A stretch of DNA of 64,000 bases from Polynucleobacter cosmopolitanus (GTDB taxonomy: Bacteria > Pseudomonadota > Gammaproteobacteria > Burkholderiales > Burkholderiaceae), in the NCBI RefSeq assembly GCF_002224225.1, contig NZ_NJGG01000001.1, forward strand, positions 62,001 through 126,000. The letters run 5' to 3'. The position numbers and the translations under genes were made by a program. The notes beneath the pieces are model-generated. The model had not been told where the DNA came from and did no database searches. It worked only from the letters and a program-made list of their open reading frames with translations. Within the stretch, counting starts at the first letter, position 1, and each line of letters starts with the position of its first letter. This document shows, one piece after another, positions 35,425 through 43,860 of this stretch.

Positions 35425-36603
35425 ATGACCATCGATACCCATTCAGTGATGTACATCACCAAACGTCCAGACTTGGTTTTCACCGAAGGTCAGGGTTCTT
35501 GGTTGCTTGATCAGAACGGTAAAAAATATTTAGACTTTTTACAAGGTTGGGCTGTTAACTGCTTAGGCCACTCTAATCCAGGCATGATTGAAGCGATTGA
35601 AAAGCAAGCTAAAAAGGTCATCAACCCAAGTCCTGCTTTTTATAACGAGCCGATGATTGCGCTGTCTAATTTACTGACAGCCAATAGCTGCTTTGATAAA
35701 GTATTTTTTGCCAACAGTGGTGCTGAAGCCAACGAAGGTGCTATCAAGCTAGCGCGTAAATGGGGCAAGCTTCACAAAAACAATGCCTTTGAAATCATCA
35801 CCTTCAATCATGGCTTTCATGGCAGAACATTGGCCACGATGAGTGCTTCTGGCAAAGAAGGCTGGGACACCATGTTTGCCCCTCAAGTTCCTGGTTTTCC
35901 CAAAGCAGAACTGAACGATATTGAATCAGTCAAAAAACTGATCAACGATAAAACTGTGGCCATCATGCTTGAACCTGTTCAAGGTGAAGGTGGTGTTATT
36001 CCGGCGGATCATCAGTTCATGCGTGATCTTCGTGAAATCACCAAGAAAAATAAAATCTTGTTGATTGTTGATGAAGTTCAAGCTGGCTGCGGACGTACTG
36101 GCAAACTATTTGCCCATCAGCTATATAACATCAACCCTGACATCATGACGCTTGGTAAAGGTATTGGTGGTGGCGTGCCGTTGGCTGCACTTCTTGCTAC
36201 CGATGAGGTTGCTTGCTTTGAACCAGGCGATCAAGGGGGTACTTATAACGGTAACCCATTGATGACTGCAGTTGGGTTCAGTGTGATTTCTCAATTATTG
36301 GCACCAGGATTCTTGGATGAAGTGCTTGCCAAAGGTCAGTACTTAAGAGAGCTATTGCTAGACCTGAGCAAAGAACTCGGTCTTGATGGTGAGCGCGGTG
36401 AAGGCTTATTGAGAGCTCTCAAATTGAATCGTGACATCGGACCTGAAATCGTTGAGCGCGCTCGCAATCTTGAGCCGATTGGTCTTCTATTGAATTCTCC
36501 ACGCCCAAATTTAATTCGTTTCATGCCAGCGCTGAATATCAGCCGTGAAGAATTAAAACAAATGGTAGACCTCTTAAGAGGCGTGATCAAATCAATTAAG
36601 TAG
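35425..36603 (+). CDS. argD: Acetylornithine transaminase (class III aminotransferase)
   Basis: 392 residues, full length. PLP-fold features are [39 protein letters not shown] (phosphate-binding), [37 protein letters not shown] (the Asp that holds the PLP ring) and the Schiff-base lysine in [17 protein letters not shown]. Probable role is the fourth step of arginine synthesis, fitting argF and argG at 53-54 kb; related ornithine or GABA transaminases cannot be fully excluded by eye. It lies 52 bases after the reductase gene. Confidence 0.9.
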   Translation: MTIDTHSVMYITKRPDLVFTEGQGSWLLDQNGKKYLDFLQGWAVNCLGHSNPGMIEAIEKQAKKVINPSPAFYNEPMIALSNLLTANSCFDKVFFANSGAEANEGAIKLARKWGKLHKNNAFEIITFNHGFHGRTLATMSASGKEGWDTMFAPQVPGFPKAELNDIESVKKLINDKTVAIMLEPVQGEGGVIPADHQFMRDLREITKKNKILLIVDEVQAGCGRTGKLFAHQLYNINPDIMTLGKGIGGGVPLAALLATDEVACFEPGDQGGTYNGNPLMTAVGFSVISQLLAPGFLDEVLAKGQYLRELLLDLSKELGLDGERGEGLLRALKLNRDIGPEIVERARNLEPIGLLLNSPRPNLIRFMPALNISREELKQMVDLLRGVIKSIK

Positions 36604-36663
36604 CAGATCAGGGCAGTACTAAAAGAGTACCAAAGACAGTTTAAAAGCAGCCTAAAGGCCGCA

Positions 36664-37623
36664 TCAAAGACCTTTAGGCAATGGGAATGCTGTCTTCTCA
36701 ACAATCCCCTCTAAAGGTCTCACACTCTTTGGCCCAAGCTCTTTGATGCGATCAATGATTGATTGAGCCAAGCTCTCTGGTGCAGATGCACCTGCAGTCA
36801 ATCCAATTCTCTTTTTACCTACAAACCACTCAGGCTTTAACTGACTGGGATGGTCCACCATGTAGGAAACAACTCCCAACTTTTCAGACAATTCTCTCAA
36901 GCGATTGGAGTTAGAGCTATTAGGGCTACCAACCACAATCACTAAATCAACTTGTGGAGCCATGAACTTCACAGCATCTTGACGATTTTGAGTGGCGTAG
37001 CAAATGTCTTGTTTTTTCGGCTGCTGAATGTGTGGGTACTTTGCTTTTAATGCATCCACAATTTCTTTGGTTTCATCAACCGATAAAGTTGTTTGAGTGA
37101 CATAAGCAACAGGACTGTTTGCCGGAATCGTCAGGGTTTGAACATCATGAATGTTTTCCACCAGTTGAATGCCTTCCGGTGCCTGGCCTAAGGTGCCCTC
37201 AACTTCAGGATGACCACGATGACCAATCATGATGATCGTCATGCCCTCTTTGCGCATTTTTATAACTTCAACGTGCACCTTCGTCACCAAAGGACAAGTC
37301 GCATCAAATATCTTCAAGCCACGCTCTTCTGCCTCTTGTCTCACCGCTGGCGAAACACCATGAGCACTGAAGATCAGAGTATTACCCGCCGGAACCTCAT
37401 GGAGATCATCCACAAAGATGGCGCCGCGTGCTCGCAAATCATTCACCACATAAGCGTTATGAACAATTTCATGACGCACGTAAATAGGCGCCCCAAACTT
37501 AGTCAAAGCCTGTTCAACAATCGTGATGGCACGATCAACTCCTGCACAAAAGCCTCTGGGTTGAGCCAGCAAGATTTCGCCGTCATTCACCACTTCAGAA
37601 GTTGCTTGAACAGGCGTTGTCAT
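36664..37623 (-). CDS. ispH: 4-hydroxy-3-methylbut-2-enyl diphosphate reductase (LytB)
   Basis: 319 residues. It carries out the last step of the MEP pathway, reducing HMBPP to IPP and DMAPP, with a 4Fe-4S cluster bound by cysteines in [23 protein letters not shown] and [12 protein letters not shown]. Other conserved parts are the substrate histidines in VRHEIVHN and FSAHGVSP, and [15 protein letters not shown]. It starts directly after the SlpA-type isomerase stop (TAAATG), as in the E. coli fkpB-ispH pair. Confidence 0.98.
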   Translation of the reverse strand: MTTPVQATSEVVNDGEILLAQPRGFCAGVDRAITIVEQALTKFGAPIYVRHEIVHNAYVVNDLRARGAIFVDDLHEVPAGNTLIFSAHGVSPAVRQEAEERGLKIFDATCPLVTKVHVEVIKMRKEGMTIIMIGHRGHPEVEGTLGQAPEGIQLVENIHDVQTLTIPANSPVAYVTQTTLSVDETKEIVDALKAKYPHIQQPKKQDICYATQNRQDAVKFMAPQVDLVIVVGSPNSSNSNRLRELSEKLGVVSYMVDHPSQLKPEWFVGKKRIGLTAGASAPESLAQSIIDRIKELGPKSVRPLEGIVEKTAFPLPKGL

Positions 37624-38088
37624 TTAAAGAATCGCAATGATTTCTGCTTCGAACAAAATTGTTTGGCCAGACAAAGGATGGTTGAAGTCAAAAGTTGCAG
37701 AGTCACCATCAATTGCCAAAAGGGTTCCAGAGTATGTCGCACCATTAGGTGCATTGAACTCAATCATGTCGCCAGGCAAATACTCTTCTTCAGGAGAAGA
37801 GTTTTCACGCAAGGTTGTCAAAGAGATTGTTCTGATCAAATCTGGGTTCTTCTCGCCAAAGGCAGCCTCTGGAGCCATGGTGAAAGTTTTACGCTCACTC
37901 AAAAGCATGCCAACCAATGCTTGCTCGAGCGTGGGCGAGAATTGTCCAGTGCCCATCATCAAAGTGGCAGGCTTGTCCTCGAAAGTGTTCATGACGTCTC
38001 CACCCTCAGGCAAAGAAATCCTGTAGTTCAAGGTCAAGAACGAATTGGCGGTAACTACGGCTCCGCTAGCCATATTAGATTCAGTCAT
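37624..38088 (-). CDS. fkpB: SlpA/FkpB-type FKBP peptidyl-prolyl isomerase
   Basis: 154 residues. A split FKBP domain with the IF (flap) insertion typical of SlpA: FLTLNYRISLPEGGDVMNTF, QFSPTLEQALVGMLLSERKTF, FGEKNPDLI, and the closing DFNHPLSGQTILFEAEI. It acts as an isomerase and chaperone in the cytoplasm. It is next to ispH. Its promoter is seen as TGGCCA-17-TAAAAT with the -10 six bases before the ATG, another leaderless candidate. Confidence 0.94.
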   Translation of the reverse strand: MTESNMASGAVVTANSFLTLNYRISLPEGGDVMNTFEDKPATLMMGTGQFSPTLEQALVGMLLSERKTFTMAPEAAFGEKNPDLIRTISLTTLRENSSPEEEYLPGDMIEFNAPNGATYSGTLLAIDGDSATFDFNHPLSGQTILFEAEIIAIL

Positions 38089-38094
38089 AGCGAC

Positions 38095-38123
38095 ATTTTA
38101 ACTAGCCCTGAGAAATCTGGCCA
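38095..38123 (-). promoter_or_regulatory. Promoter of fkpB-ispH
   Basis: TGGCCA (38123-38118), 17 bases, TAAAAT (38100-38095), then GTCGCT and the ATG at 38088. The -35 matches four of six consensus bases. The predicted start point coincides with the ATG. Confidence 0.5.
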
Positions 38124-38130
38124 AACATCG

Positions 38131-38820
38131 ATTAAAAATTGGCCAAAACAGTCGCAGCCACGAGAAAAACTTCTGTTAAGTGGGCCAAGCTCTATGAACG
38201 ATGCTGAGCTACTCTCCATCATCCTCAGAACAGGCAACCAAGGAGAAAATTCATTGAATTTATCTCATCGACTCATTCAGGAATTTGGCTCACTCTCATC
38301 AATCCTCACCGCCAGCCTGAAAGACTTTGAAGCCTACAAAGGGATTGGTATTTCTAAATGGTCACAACTTCAAGTCATTCATGAGCTGGTGCAACGCAGC
38401 TACAAAGAGAAGATCAAACAACAAAGTATTTTGACTTCGACAGATTTAGTCAAAAGCTATTTGATCGGTCTGATTGGCCAAAGGGAGTATGAGGTCTTTG
38501 TTTGTCTCTATCTGGATATCCATTTAAGGTTGATTGATGCCCATGAAATCTTCAGAGGATCCATCTCTGAAACAACCGTACATATTCGTGAAATTGCCAA
38601 AGAATGTCTCTTGAGAAATGCGAGTAATTTGATCATTGCTCACAATCATCCCAGCGGGAGCTTAAAACCCAGTCAAGAGGACATTGGTTTGACCATTGTT
38701 TTGCATGAGGCACTGCAACTTCTTGAGGTCAATCTCTTAGATCACTGCATTGTGACAAAAAGAGGGGCCTCATCTTTTTTAGAGCTTAAGATAATGCCTT
38801 TTAAAGGTAGTAAACACTAA
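38131..38820 (+). CDS. radC: RadC-family JAB-domain protein, non-canonical start
   Basis: About 229 residues if translation starts at ATT 38131 (I-K-N-W-P-K-Q-S-Q-P-R-E-K-L-L), which is where RadC proteins normally begin (M-x-I-K-D-W-P...R-P-R-E-K-L). The helix-hairpin-helix part has DAELLSIILRTG and KGIGISKWSQLQ; the JAB1/MPN part has the metal motif NLIIAHNHPSGSLKPSQED. No ATG, GTG or TTG occurs in frame at the expected start; the first ATG (38194) would remove the conserved N-terminus. The frame runs open far upstream across the antisense of fkpB and ispH, which I regard as chance. The molecular role of RadC is unsettled; the old repair assignment is disputed. Confidence 0.85.
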   Translation: MKNWPKQSQPREKLLLSGPSSMNDAELLSIILRTGNQGENSLNLSHRLIQEFGSLSSILTASLKDFEAYKGIGISKWSQLQVIHELVQRSYKEKIKQQSILTSTDLVKSYLIGLIGQREYEVFVCLYLDIHLRLIDAHEIFRGSISETTVHIREIAKECLLRNASNLIIAHNHPSGSLKPSQEDIGLTIVLHEALQLLEVNLLDHCIVTKRGASSFLELKIMPFKGSKH

Positions 38821-38901
38821 CTTAAAAGGCCATTTTGAGTGTAACGTAGGTCAAATCAAAGACTTTTTTTGATCCGATTCGGAATGCCCTTGAGTAAATA
38901 G

Positions 38902-38930
38902 TGGAATAGTTTCTCGCCACCTGCTACAAT
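38902..38930 (+). promoter_or_regulatory. Promoter of rpmB-rpmG
   Basis: TGGAAT (38902-38907), 17-base spacer, TACAAT (38925-38930). Transcription would start about 25 bases before the rpmB ATG, leaving a leader that contains AAGGAG. Confidence 0.55.
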
Positions 38931-38960
38931 CTCTTTTTTTCGCAATTCAAGGAGTGTGTC

Positions 38961-39194
38961 ATGGCAAAAGTATGCCAAGTCACCGGGAAAAAGCCGATGG
39001 TCGGCAATAATGTTTCCCATGCAAACAATAAGACAAAGCGTCGTTTTTTGCCTAATCTGCAAAATCGTCGTTTTTGGGTTGAATCTGAAAACCGTTGGGT
39101 AAGCTTACGCATTACCAACGCCGGTCTTCGCATGATCGATAAAGTAGGCATCGACGCTGTATTGGTTGATTTGCGTACTCGCGGTGAAATCTAA
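38961..39194 (+). CDS. rpmB: 50S ribosomal protein L28
   Basis: 77 residues: [34 protein letters not shown] (positions 1-34) is diagnostic of L28, and the rest matches in length and basic character. It has a strong AAGGAG ribosome binding site and heads a two-gene operon with rpmG. Confidence 0.98.
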   Translation: MAKVCQVTGKKPMVGNNVSHANNKTKRRFLPNLQNRRFWVESENRWVSLRITNAGLRMIDKVGIDAVLVDLRTRGEI

Positions 39195-39205
39195 GGAGCG
39201 GCAAA

Positions 39206-39373
39206 ATGGCTAAAGGTGGACGCGAGAAAATCAAATTAGAATCGACTGCAGGTACTGGTCACTTCTACACAACGACTAAGAACAAACGTACCATGCCTGA
39301 GAAGATGGAAATCATGAAGTTTGATCCTAAAGCTCGCAAGCATGTGTCTTACAAAGAAACAAAGATCAAATAA
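39206..39373 (+). CDS. rpmG: 50S ribosomal protein L33
   Basis: 55 residues from ATG 39206 with AAGGAG upstream: starts [20 protein letters not shown] and continues with the L33 core [12 protein letters not shown]. It lacks the zinc-binding Cys pairs, the usual C-minus form of proteobacteria. It follows rpmB by 11 bases. Confidence 0.98.
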   Translation: MAKGGREKIKLESTAGTGHFYTTTKNKRTMPEKMEIMKFDPKARKHVSYKETKIK

Positions 39374-39414
39374 ATCTTGGTTTAATCAAATCAACTAGAT
39401 TTACTTGATCAAAT

Positions 39415-39442
39415 AAAAAACCCGCTCTAGAGCGGGTTTTTT
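39415..39442. terminator. Symmetrical terminator after rpmG
   Basis: CCCGCT-CTAG-AGCGGG flanked by runs of six A and six T, a perfect dyad at 39415-39442. It ends rpmBG on the plus strand and, by symmetry, can also stop transcription leaving the desaturase gene. Confidence 0.92.
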
Positions 39443-39498
39443 GTTGTCTACTTTTTGTTATCTATTGCTGAATACTAACTAGCCATCTTTCAAACCAT

Positions 39499-39522
39499 CA
39501 GGTGGCTATTTAAAGCCACCTG
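39499..39522 (-). terminator. Hairpin at the 3' end of the desaturase gene
   Basis: Nine-base-pair stem CAGGTGGCT/AGCCACCTG with a six-base loop, starting eight bases after the desaturase stop on the minus strand. No proper T-run follows, so it may be an mRNA 3'-end stabiliser or work with the symmetrical terminator beyond it. Confidence 0.5.
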
Positions 39523-39529
39523 TTCAGCT

Positions 39530-40729
39530 TTAAACGGTGTATCTGCGTAAGCGCAAGGAGAACTCTTGCAAGCCCGCCATGCCACTTGTTTCAGCTTTAT
39601 GACACCATTGCTGCAACTGAGCGATCAATTGCTCTTTGGTGACGTGTGAACGCTGCCATAGGCTGGCTAATTCACGGCGCATCTCAACCATTAACTTCAC
39701 TGACTTATTCGTTGCCATGAGATTCTCAAGGCTTGCAAGCTCAGCTTCTGTTAACTTGGCTTCATCTTTGTACAACCAAAGACGCTGATCACCAAACTGA
39801 GCGGCCAGTTCTTTCATGTGGGCAACTTCAGCATCAAATGTTTGACGCAAAGTTTTTGAATAACGCGCCATCACTTCATATCGGTTAGCGATCACTGCTT
39901 GCAAAGTTTTTTCTGATGCCTGCTCAAGCTCAGCCAATACTGGCTTAGGTGGCAACTTTTTAACTTTAGCTAAACCAGCCATTTCTAATGCACGGATATA
40001 AACCCAACCAATATCAAACTCGTACCATTTGTTAGAAAGCTTCGCGCTGGTTGCGTAGGTGTGATGATTGTTATGCAACTCTTCACCACCAATCAAAATG
40101 CCCCAAGGAATTAAATTAGTTGACGCGTCTTCACAATCGTAATTGCGATAGCCCCAGTAGTGGCCCATGCCATTGATGATGCCAGCCGCAGTGATTGGGA
40201 TCCACAACATTTGAACAGCCCAAACAGTGGCACCAAGTGCTCCAAAAAGAATCACATCAATGATCAACATCAAGGCAACACCTTGCCATTGATATTTTGA
40301 ATAAAGATTTTTTTCCATCCAGTCATCAGGAGTACCGTGACCAAACTTTTCAATCGTTTCTTTGTTCTTCGCTTCGGCACGATACAACTCCGCGCCTCTG
40401 GATAAAACAGTATTGATACCCAAAACTTGAGGACTGTGAGGATCATCAATGCTTTCGCACTTAGCGTGGTGCTTGCGATGAATAGCCGCCCACTCTTTGG
40501 TCACCATACCAGTGGTCAACCACAACCAAAAACGGAAGAAATGAGACGGGATGGCGTGTAACTCTAAGGCGCGATGAGCCTGACAACGATGCAAAAAGAT
40601 TGTCACGCTGGCAATGGTGATGTGAGTCAACAACAGTGTGATCAACAAAATCTGCCACCAAGACCAATTCAGGTAGCCATTTGCAATCCAATTCAACACA
40701 AAATCTCTAGTTTGTTCTAACCAAGCCAT
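39530..40729 (-). CDS. Acyl-lipid/acyl-CoA delta-9-type fatty acid desaturase
   Basis: 399 residues with two pairs of hydrophobic segments. The three iron-binding histidine boxes are HRCQAH (near 47), HRKHH (near 82) and HNNHH (near 219), plus the family element WGILIGGEELHNNHHTYA. It inserts a cis double bond into membrane acyl chains using oxygen and an electron donor. The C-terminal 150 residues are a helical, charged extension beyond the desaturase domain, seen in other betaproteobacterial members. GAGAGG lies eight bases before the ATG. It stands alone; regulation by temperature is plausible but not shown. Confidence 0.93.
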   Translation of the reverse strand: MAWLEQTRDFVLNWIANGYLNWSWWQILLITLLLTHITIASVTIFLHRCQAHRALELHAIPSHFFRFWLWLTTGMVTKEWAAIHRKHHAKCESIDDPHSPQVLGINTVLSRGAELYRAEAKNKETIEKFGHGTPDDWMEKNLYSKYQWQGVALMLIIDVILFGALGATVWAVQMLWIPITAAGIINGMGHYWGYRNYDCEDASTNLIPWGILIGGEELHNNHHTYATSAKLSNKWYEFDIGWVYIRALEMAGLAKVKKLPPKPVLAELEQASEKTLQAVIANRYEVMARYSKTLRQTFDAEVAHMKELAAQFGDQRLWLYKDEAKLTEAELASLENLMATNKSVKLMVEMRRELASLWQRSHVTKEQLIAQLQQWCHKAETSGMAGLQEFSLRLRRYTV

Positions 40730-40872
40730 GCGGCCATCCTCTCAATATGCTTAAGAGTGGTATTTTATCAAGCTTTCAATATATTCACACAGCAAACTTA
40801 AAACAGATTTAATCTAAATCATGTTTTTTAGCTAATAAATCGAATTAGTTAGTGAAATTTAGCTACTTTTAG

Positions 40873-42240
40873 TTAAGTTGCGGCTTTTCGTACCAAAATG
40901 GCGCCAAAAAACGCGTCTGTGCCATGAATATGAGGAAATAACTGCCAGTAAGAGCTGTTTTTGCTTGTTCCAATCGGCAAATCACCCATCATTGGAAAGC
41001 TGTCTCTTAAGACTTCTTTAGGATCTTTTAGCTCAAATTGAGGGTTGTTGGCCAAAAAGGCCTCAACAACACCTTGATTTTCTTGATAAATCAAGCTGCA
41101 GGTCGCATAGACTAAGCGACCGCCTGGCTTTAACAATCTGGCCGCTGAAGTGAGGATAGATAGCTGCTTTTGCGTCAATTCAGCGACGCTTTGCGGGGAC
41201 TGACGCCATTTAAGATCAGGATTACGGCGCAAAGTACCCAGGCCACTGCAAGGGGCATCCACCAAGACCCTGTCAATCTTGCCAGCCAAACGTTTCACCT
41301 TGGCATCATTCTCATTGTCGATCCACACTGGATGAACGTTGGACAGGCCACTCTTGGCTAAACGAGGCTTCAAGTTAGCGAGGCGCTTCTCAGAAACATC
41401 AAAAGCGTACAAACGGCCACTGGATTTCATCATGGCGCCTAAAGACAGGGTCTTGCCGCCTGCTCCAGCACAAAAATCCACCACCATCTCGCCACGCTTA
41501 GGCTCTAAAAGCATGGCCAGCAATTGACTGCCTTCGTCCTGGACTTCAGCAAAGCCATTTTTAAAAAATTCTTGGGTCTGAAGAGCGGGCTTGCCTTTCA
41601 ATCGAACGCCATTTGGAGCGTAAGGGGTTGGTTCTGCCGCATAACGGCCGCCAAGGTCGTTTAAAACGCCTAGAAGGTCTTCTCTTTGAGTTTTGATGGT
41701 GTTCACGCGCAAATCTAAAGAAGCTGCCTTGAGCATCGCCTCAGCCAATGGCAAACACTCATCTTTAGGAACAGATGATCCCAGGGCATTCCAGATCCAC
41801 TCGGGCAAATTGACTCGAGTTAAAGGAGCCAGGGTATTTCTTTCGATGGTGCCAAAACGTTGCAACCAATCAATTTCATTGGGGTGCACCACAAATGCCA
41901 AGTCAGCCAAGGCGCTTTCTGCACGATTGCCCGAGCCCAAACCACTTTCAATCATCGTGACCAACAATGACAAGAGCGCCAAACGTCTGGCCAAGGGGCC
42001 CGCGCCACTCTCAGCAAATTGTGAAATTTCAGTTTTTCTGCGCAAGAATGCAAATGAGGCTTCAGCAATCAATGCCCGGTCTCTATTGCCTAAGCGAGGG
42101 TTGGAGCGAAAGTATCTACTCACCACCATATCAGCTGGGTGAGCAAATTTCATCAACTCAGTGATAACGATTCCGAGATGCTCAACGTGTTGCGGGAGTG
42201 CTTTTGCCCTTGCTGCAATGGCTTTTTGATCAGTGGTCAT
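40873..42240 (-). CDS. RsmB/NOP-family RNA (cytosine-C5)-methyltransferase
   Basis: 455 residues. An N-terminal helical domain (VVSRYFRSNPRLGNRDRALIAEASF) precedes the SAM-dependent catalytic domain: VVDFCAGAGGKTLSLGAMM (motif I), LYAFDVSEKRLANLKPRL, RVLVDAPCSGLGTLRRNPD (motif IV, P-C cysteine) and LVYATCSLIYQENQGVVE (motif VI, T-C cysteine). Two cysteines identify the m5C class; 16S rRNA C967 (RsmB) is the most likely target but other targets are possible. It starts three bases after purN stops and is cotranscribed with it. Confidence 0.9.
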   Translation of the reverse strand: MTTDQKAIAARAKALPQHVEHLGIVITELMKFAHPADMVVSRYFRSNPRLGNRDRALIAEASFAFLRRKTEISQFAESGAGPLARRLALLSLLVTMIESGLGSGNRAESALADLAFVVHPNEIDWLQRFGTIERNTLAPLTRVNLPEWIWNALGSSVPKDECLPLAEAMLKAASLDLRVNTIKTQREDLLGVLNDLGGRYAAEPTPYAPNGVRLKGKPALQTQEFFKNGFAEVQDEGSQLLAMLLEPKRGEMVVDFCAGAGGKTLSLGAMMKSSGRLYAFDVSEKRLANLKPRLAKSGLSNVHPVWIDNENDAKVKRLAGKIDRVLVDAPCSGLGTLRRNPDLKWRQSPQSVAELTQKQLSILTSAARLLKPGGRLVYATCSLIYQENQGVVEAFLANNPQFELKDPKEVLRDSFPMMGDLPIGTSKNSSYWQLFPHIHGTDAFFGAILVRKAAT

Positions 42241-42243
42241 TAA

Positions 42244-42882
42244 TTATTTATCCGTAGAGGTGAGCATTTGAAGCTCTGGAGGGCTCACTAAAACTCGATT
42301 GTCGCTAATAGTTAAGCGATTATCAATGAACCAGCGCACAGCGCGGGGATAAATAACATGCTCTTGCTTTAAAACTCGCTGAGCTAAAAGGTCTGGGGTG
42401 TCACCCGCAAGCACTGGAACACTTGCCTGAATCACCATGGGACCATGGTCTAAGGCCTCTGTCACAAAGTGAACTGTGGCTCCATGCTCTTTCACACCAG
42501 CCTCTAATGCCTGCTCATGGGTGTGCAATCCAGGGAACAAAGGCAGCAAAGAGGGATGGATATTTAACAGCCGACCTTCGTAGTGCTTCACAAAACCACC
42601 CGTCAAAATCCGCATAAATCCAGCCAAAACCACTAAATCTGGGGAATATGAGTCAATTAACTTGATTAATTCAGCATCAAAACTGGCTCGGTCCTTAAAT
42701 TGGGCGTGATCCAATACCGCCGCCTCAATACCCTGAGACCTAGCAAAATCAAGGCCTCCAGCATTGGGACGGTTAGAAATAACGGCTGCAATTTTGGCCG
42801 GCCAAGCCTCTTTTTGAGCTGCATGAACAATGGCTTCCATGTTGGAGCCGCGACCAGAAATAAGAATAACAATTGAAGTCAT
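42244..42882 (-). CDS. purN: Phosphoribosylglycinamide formyltransferase (GART)
   Basis: 212 residues from ATG 42882 (MTSIVILISGRGSNMEA). It transfers a formyl group from 10-formyl-THF to GAR in purine synthesis. Conserved parts are ISGRGSN (phosphate loop), FMRILTGGFV, the catalytic LLNIHPSLLPLFPGLHTH (Asn/His) and GATVHFVTEALDHGPMVIQ with the catalytic Asp. In many relatives purN and purM adjoin; here purM is 18 kb away. TATATT lies seven bases before the ATG; GGG one base before the ATG cannot be a ribosome site. Confidence 0.97.
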   Translation of the reverse strand: MTSIVILISGRGSNMEAIVHAAQKEAWPAKIAAVISNRPNAGGLDFARSQGIEAAVLDHAQFKDRASFDAELIKLIDSYSPDLVVLAGFMRILTGGFVKHYEGRLLNIHPSLLPLFPGLHTHEQALEAGVKEHGATVHFVTEALDHGPMVIQASVPVLAGDTPDLLAQRVLKQEHVIYPRAVRWFIDNRLTISDNRVLVSPPELQMLTSTDK

Positions 42883-42889
42883 GCCCGCC

Positions 42890-42897
42890 AATATAAT
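42890..42897. promoter_or_regulatory. Opposed overlapping -10 elements between purN and ribF
   Basis: TATATT on the minus strand (42895-42890, toward purN) and TATAAT on the plus strand (42892-42897, toward ribF) overlap by four bases in the 27-base gap. Their predicted starts are at the purN ATG and about six bases before the ribF GTG. Confidence 0.45.
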
Positions 42898-42909
42898 TCA
42901 TACCTTAAC

Positions 42910-43860
42910 GTGAAGGTAATTAGAGGCATCCCTCCCGCAACTGATTGGACCCCCTGCGCCCTGACCATCGGCAATTTTGATGGCGTGCATCGGGGGCATC
43001 AGGCCTTGCTAAAAAAATTAGTGGCCAAGGCCAAAGCCCTTCAAGTGCAATCATGTGTGATGACCTTTGAGCCTCACCCAATCGAATACTTTGCACCTGA
43101 AAAAGCCCCCGCAAGAATTTTGGGTTTAAGAGACAAATTAGAAGCTTTGGCAGAAATCGGTATTGATCAAGTATTGGTGATTCACTTCAATCAAGCATTT
43201 GCCAACTTGAGCCCCGAAGCCTTCGTTAAAGACATCCTGGTTGATGGCTTAAAAGTGAAATCAATTTTGATTGGTGATGACTTTCATTACGGTGCGAAGC
43301 GCGCTGGTAATTTTTCTGATTTACAAATCGCGGGTCAACAATTTGGTTTCTCAGTGGAGCGCATGGAAACCTTGGTTGAAGATCAAGAAAGAATTTCAAG
43401 CTCTGCCATCAGGCTGGCACTTCAAAATGGGCAGATGGATCGAGCCCAACAATTACTCGGTCGCCCCTACATGTTGAGTGGCCACGTTTTGCATGGCCAA
43501 AAGCTGGGTAGAACACTTGGTTTTCCAACCTTGAACTTGGCTGTTGCCAATAGACTCCACAAAAGAAAGCCAGCGGCACAAGGTATTTTTATCGCACAAG
43601 TGCACGGCTTAAGCGACAATCCACTACCTGCTGTTGCAAGCCTTGGGCAAAGGCCCACGGTGGATGATTCAGGAAGATATTTGTTAGAAGTTCACATCTT
43701 TAATTTTGATAAAAATGTTTATGGAAAATTACTGCGTGTTGAGCTTGTCAAAAAATTAAGAAATGAAGAAAAGTACAACGATTTAGAAACACTCAAAAAC
43801 GCCATCAATAACGATGCACTAGCAGCAAAAAATTACTTTGAAATAAATGACCATGTCTGA
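42910..43860 (+). CDS. ribF: Bifunctional riboflavin kinase / FAD synthetase
   Basis: 316 residues from GTG 42910 ([20 protein letters not shown]). The N-terminal FAD synthetase has the nucleotidyltransferase motif [14 protein letters not shown] and [12 protein letters not shown]. The C-terminal kinase has [27 protein letters not shown] with the P-T-x-N-[LI] metal site. It converts riboflavin to FMN and FAD, used by several flavoproteins here (the 34.3-kb reductase, CoaBC). It overlaps the start of ileS; the ribF-ileS-lspA order is widely conserved. Confidence 0.97.
   Translation: MKVIRGIPPATDWTPCALTIGNFDGVHRGHQALLKKLVAKAKALQVQSCVMTFEPHPIEYFAPEKAPARILGLRDKLEALAEIGIDQVLVIHFNQAFANLSPEAFVKDILVDGLKVKSILIGDDFHYGAKRAGNFSDLQIAGQQFGFSVERMETLVEDQERISSSAIRLALQNGQMDRAQQLLGRPYMLSGHVLHGQKLGRTLGFPTLNLAVANRLHKRKPAAQGIFIAQVHGLSDNPLPAVASLGQRPTVDDSGRYLLEVHIFNFDKNVYGKLLRVELVKKLRNEEKYNDLETLKNAINNDALAAKNYFEINDHV

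Noticed and set aside
37210-38130. Open frame continuing more than 900 bases upstream of radC.
   Set aside because: It runs antisense through fkpB and ispH, carries no RadC-like sequence before 38131, and is explained by codon use of the opposite strand.
42890-42910. FMN riboswitch before ribF.
   Set aside because: Only 27 bases separate purN and ribF, far too few for the aptamer.
43847-43860. Possible frameshift joining ribF and ileS.
   Set aside because: Both proteins have complete conserved ends; it is an ordinary short overlap in different frames.
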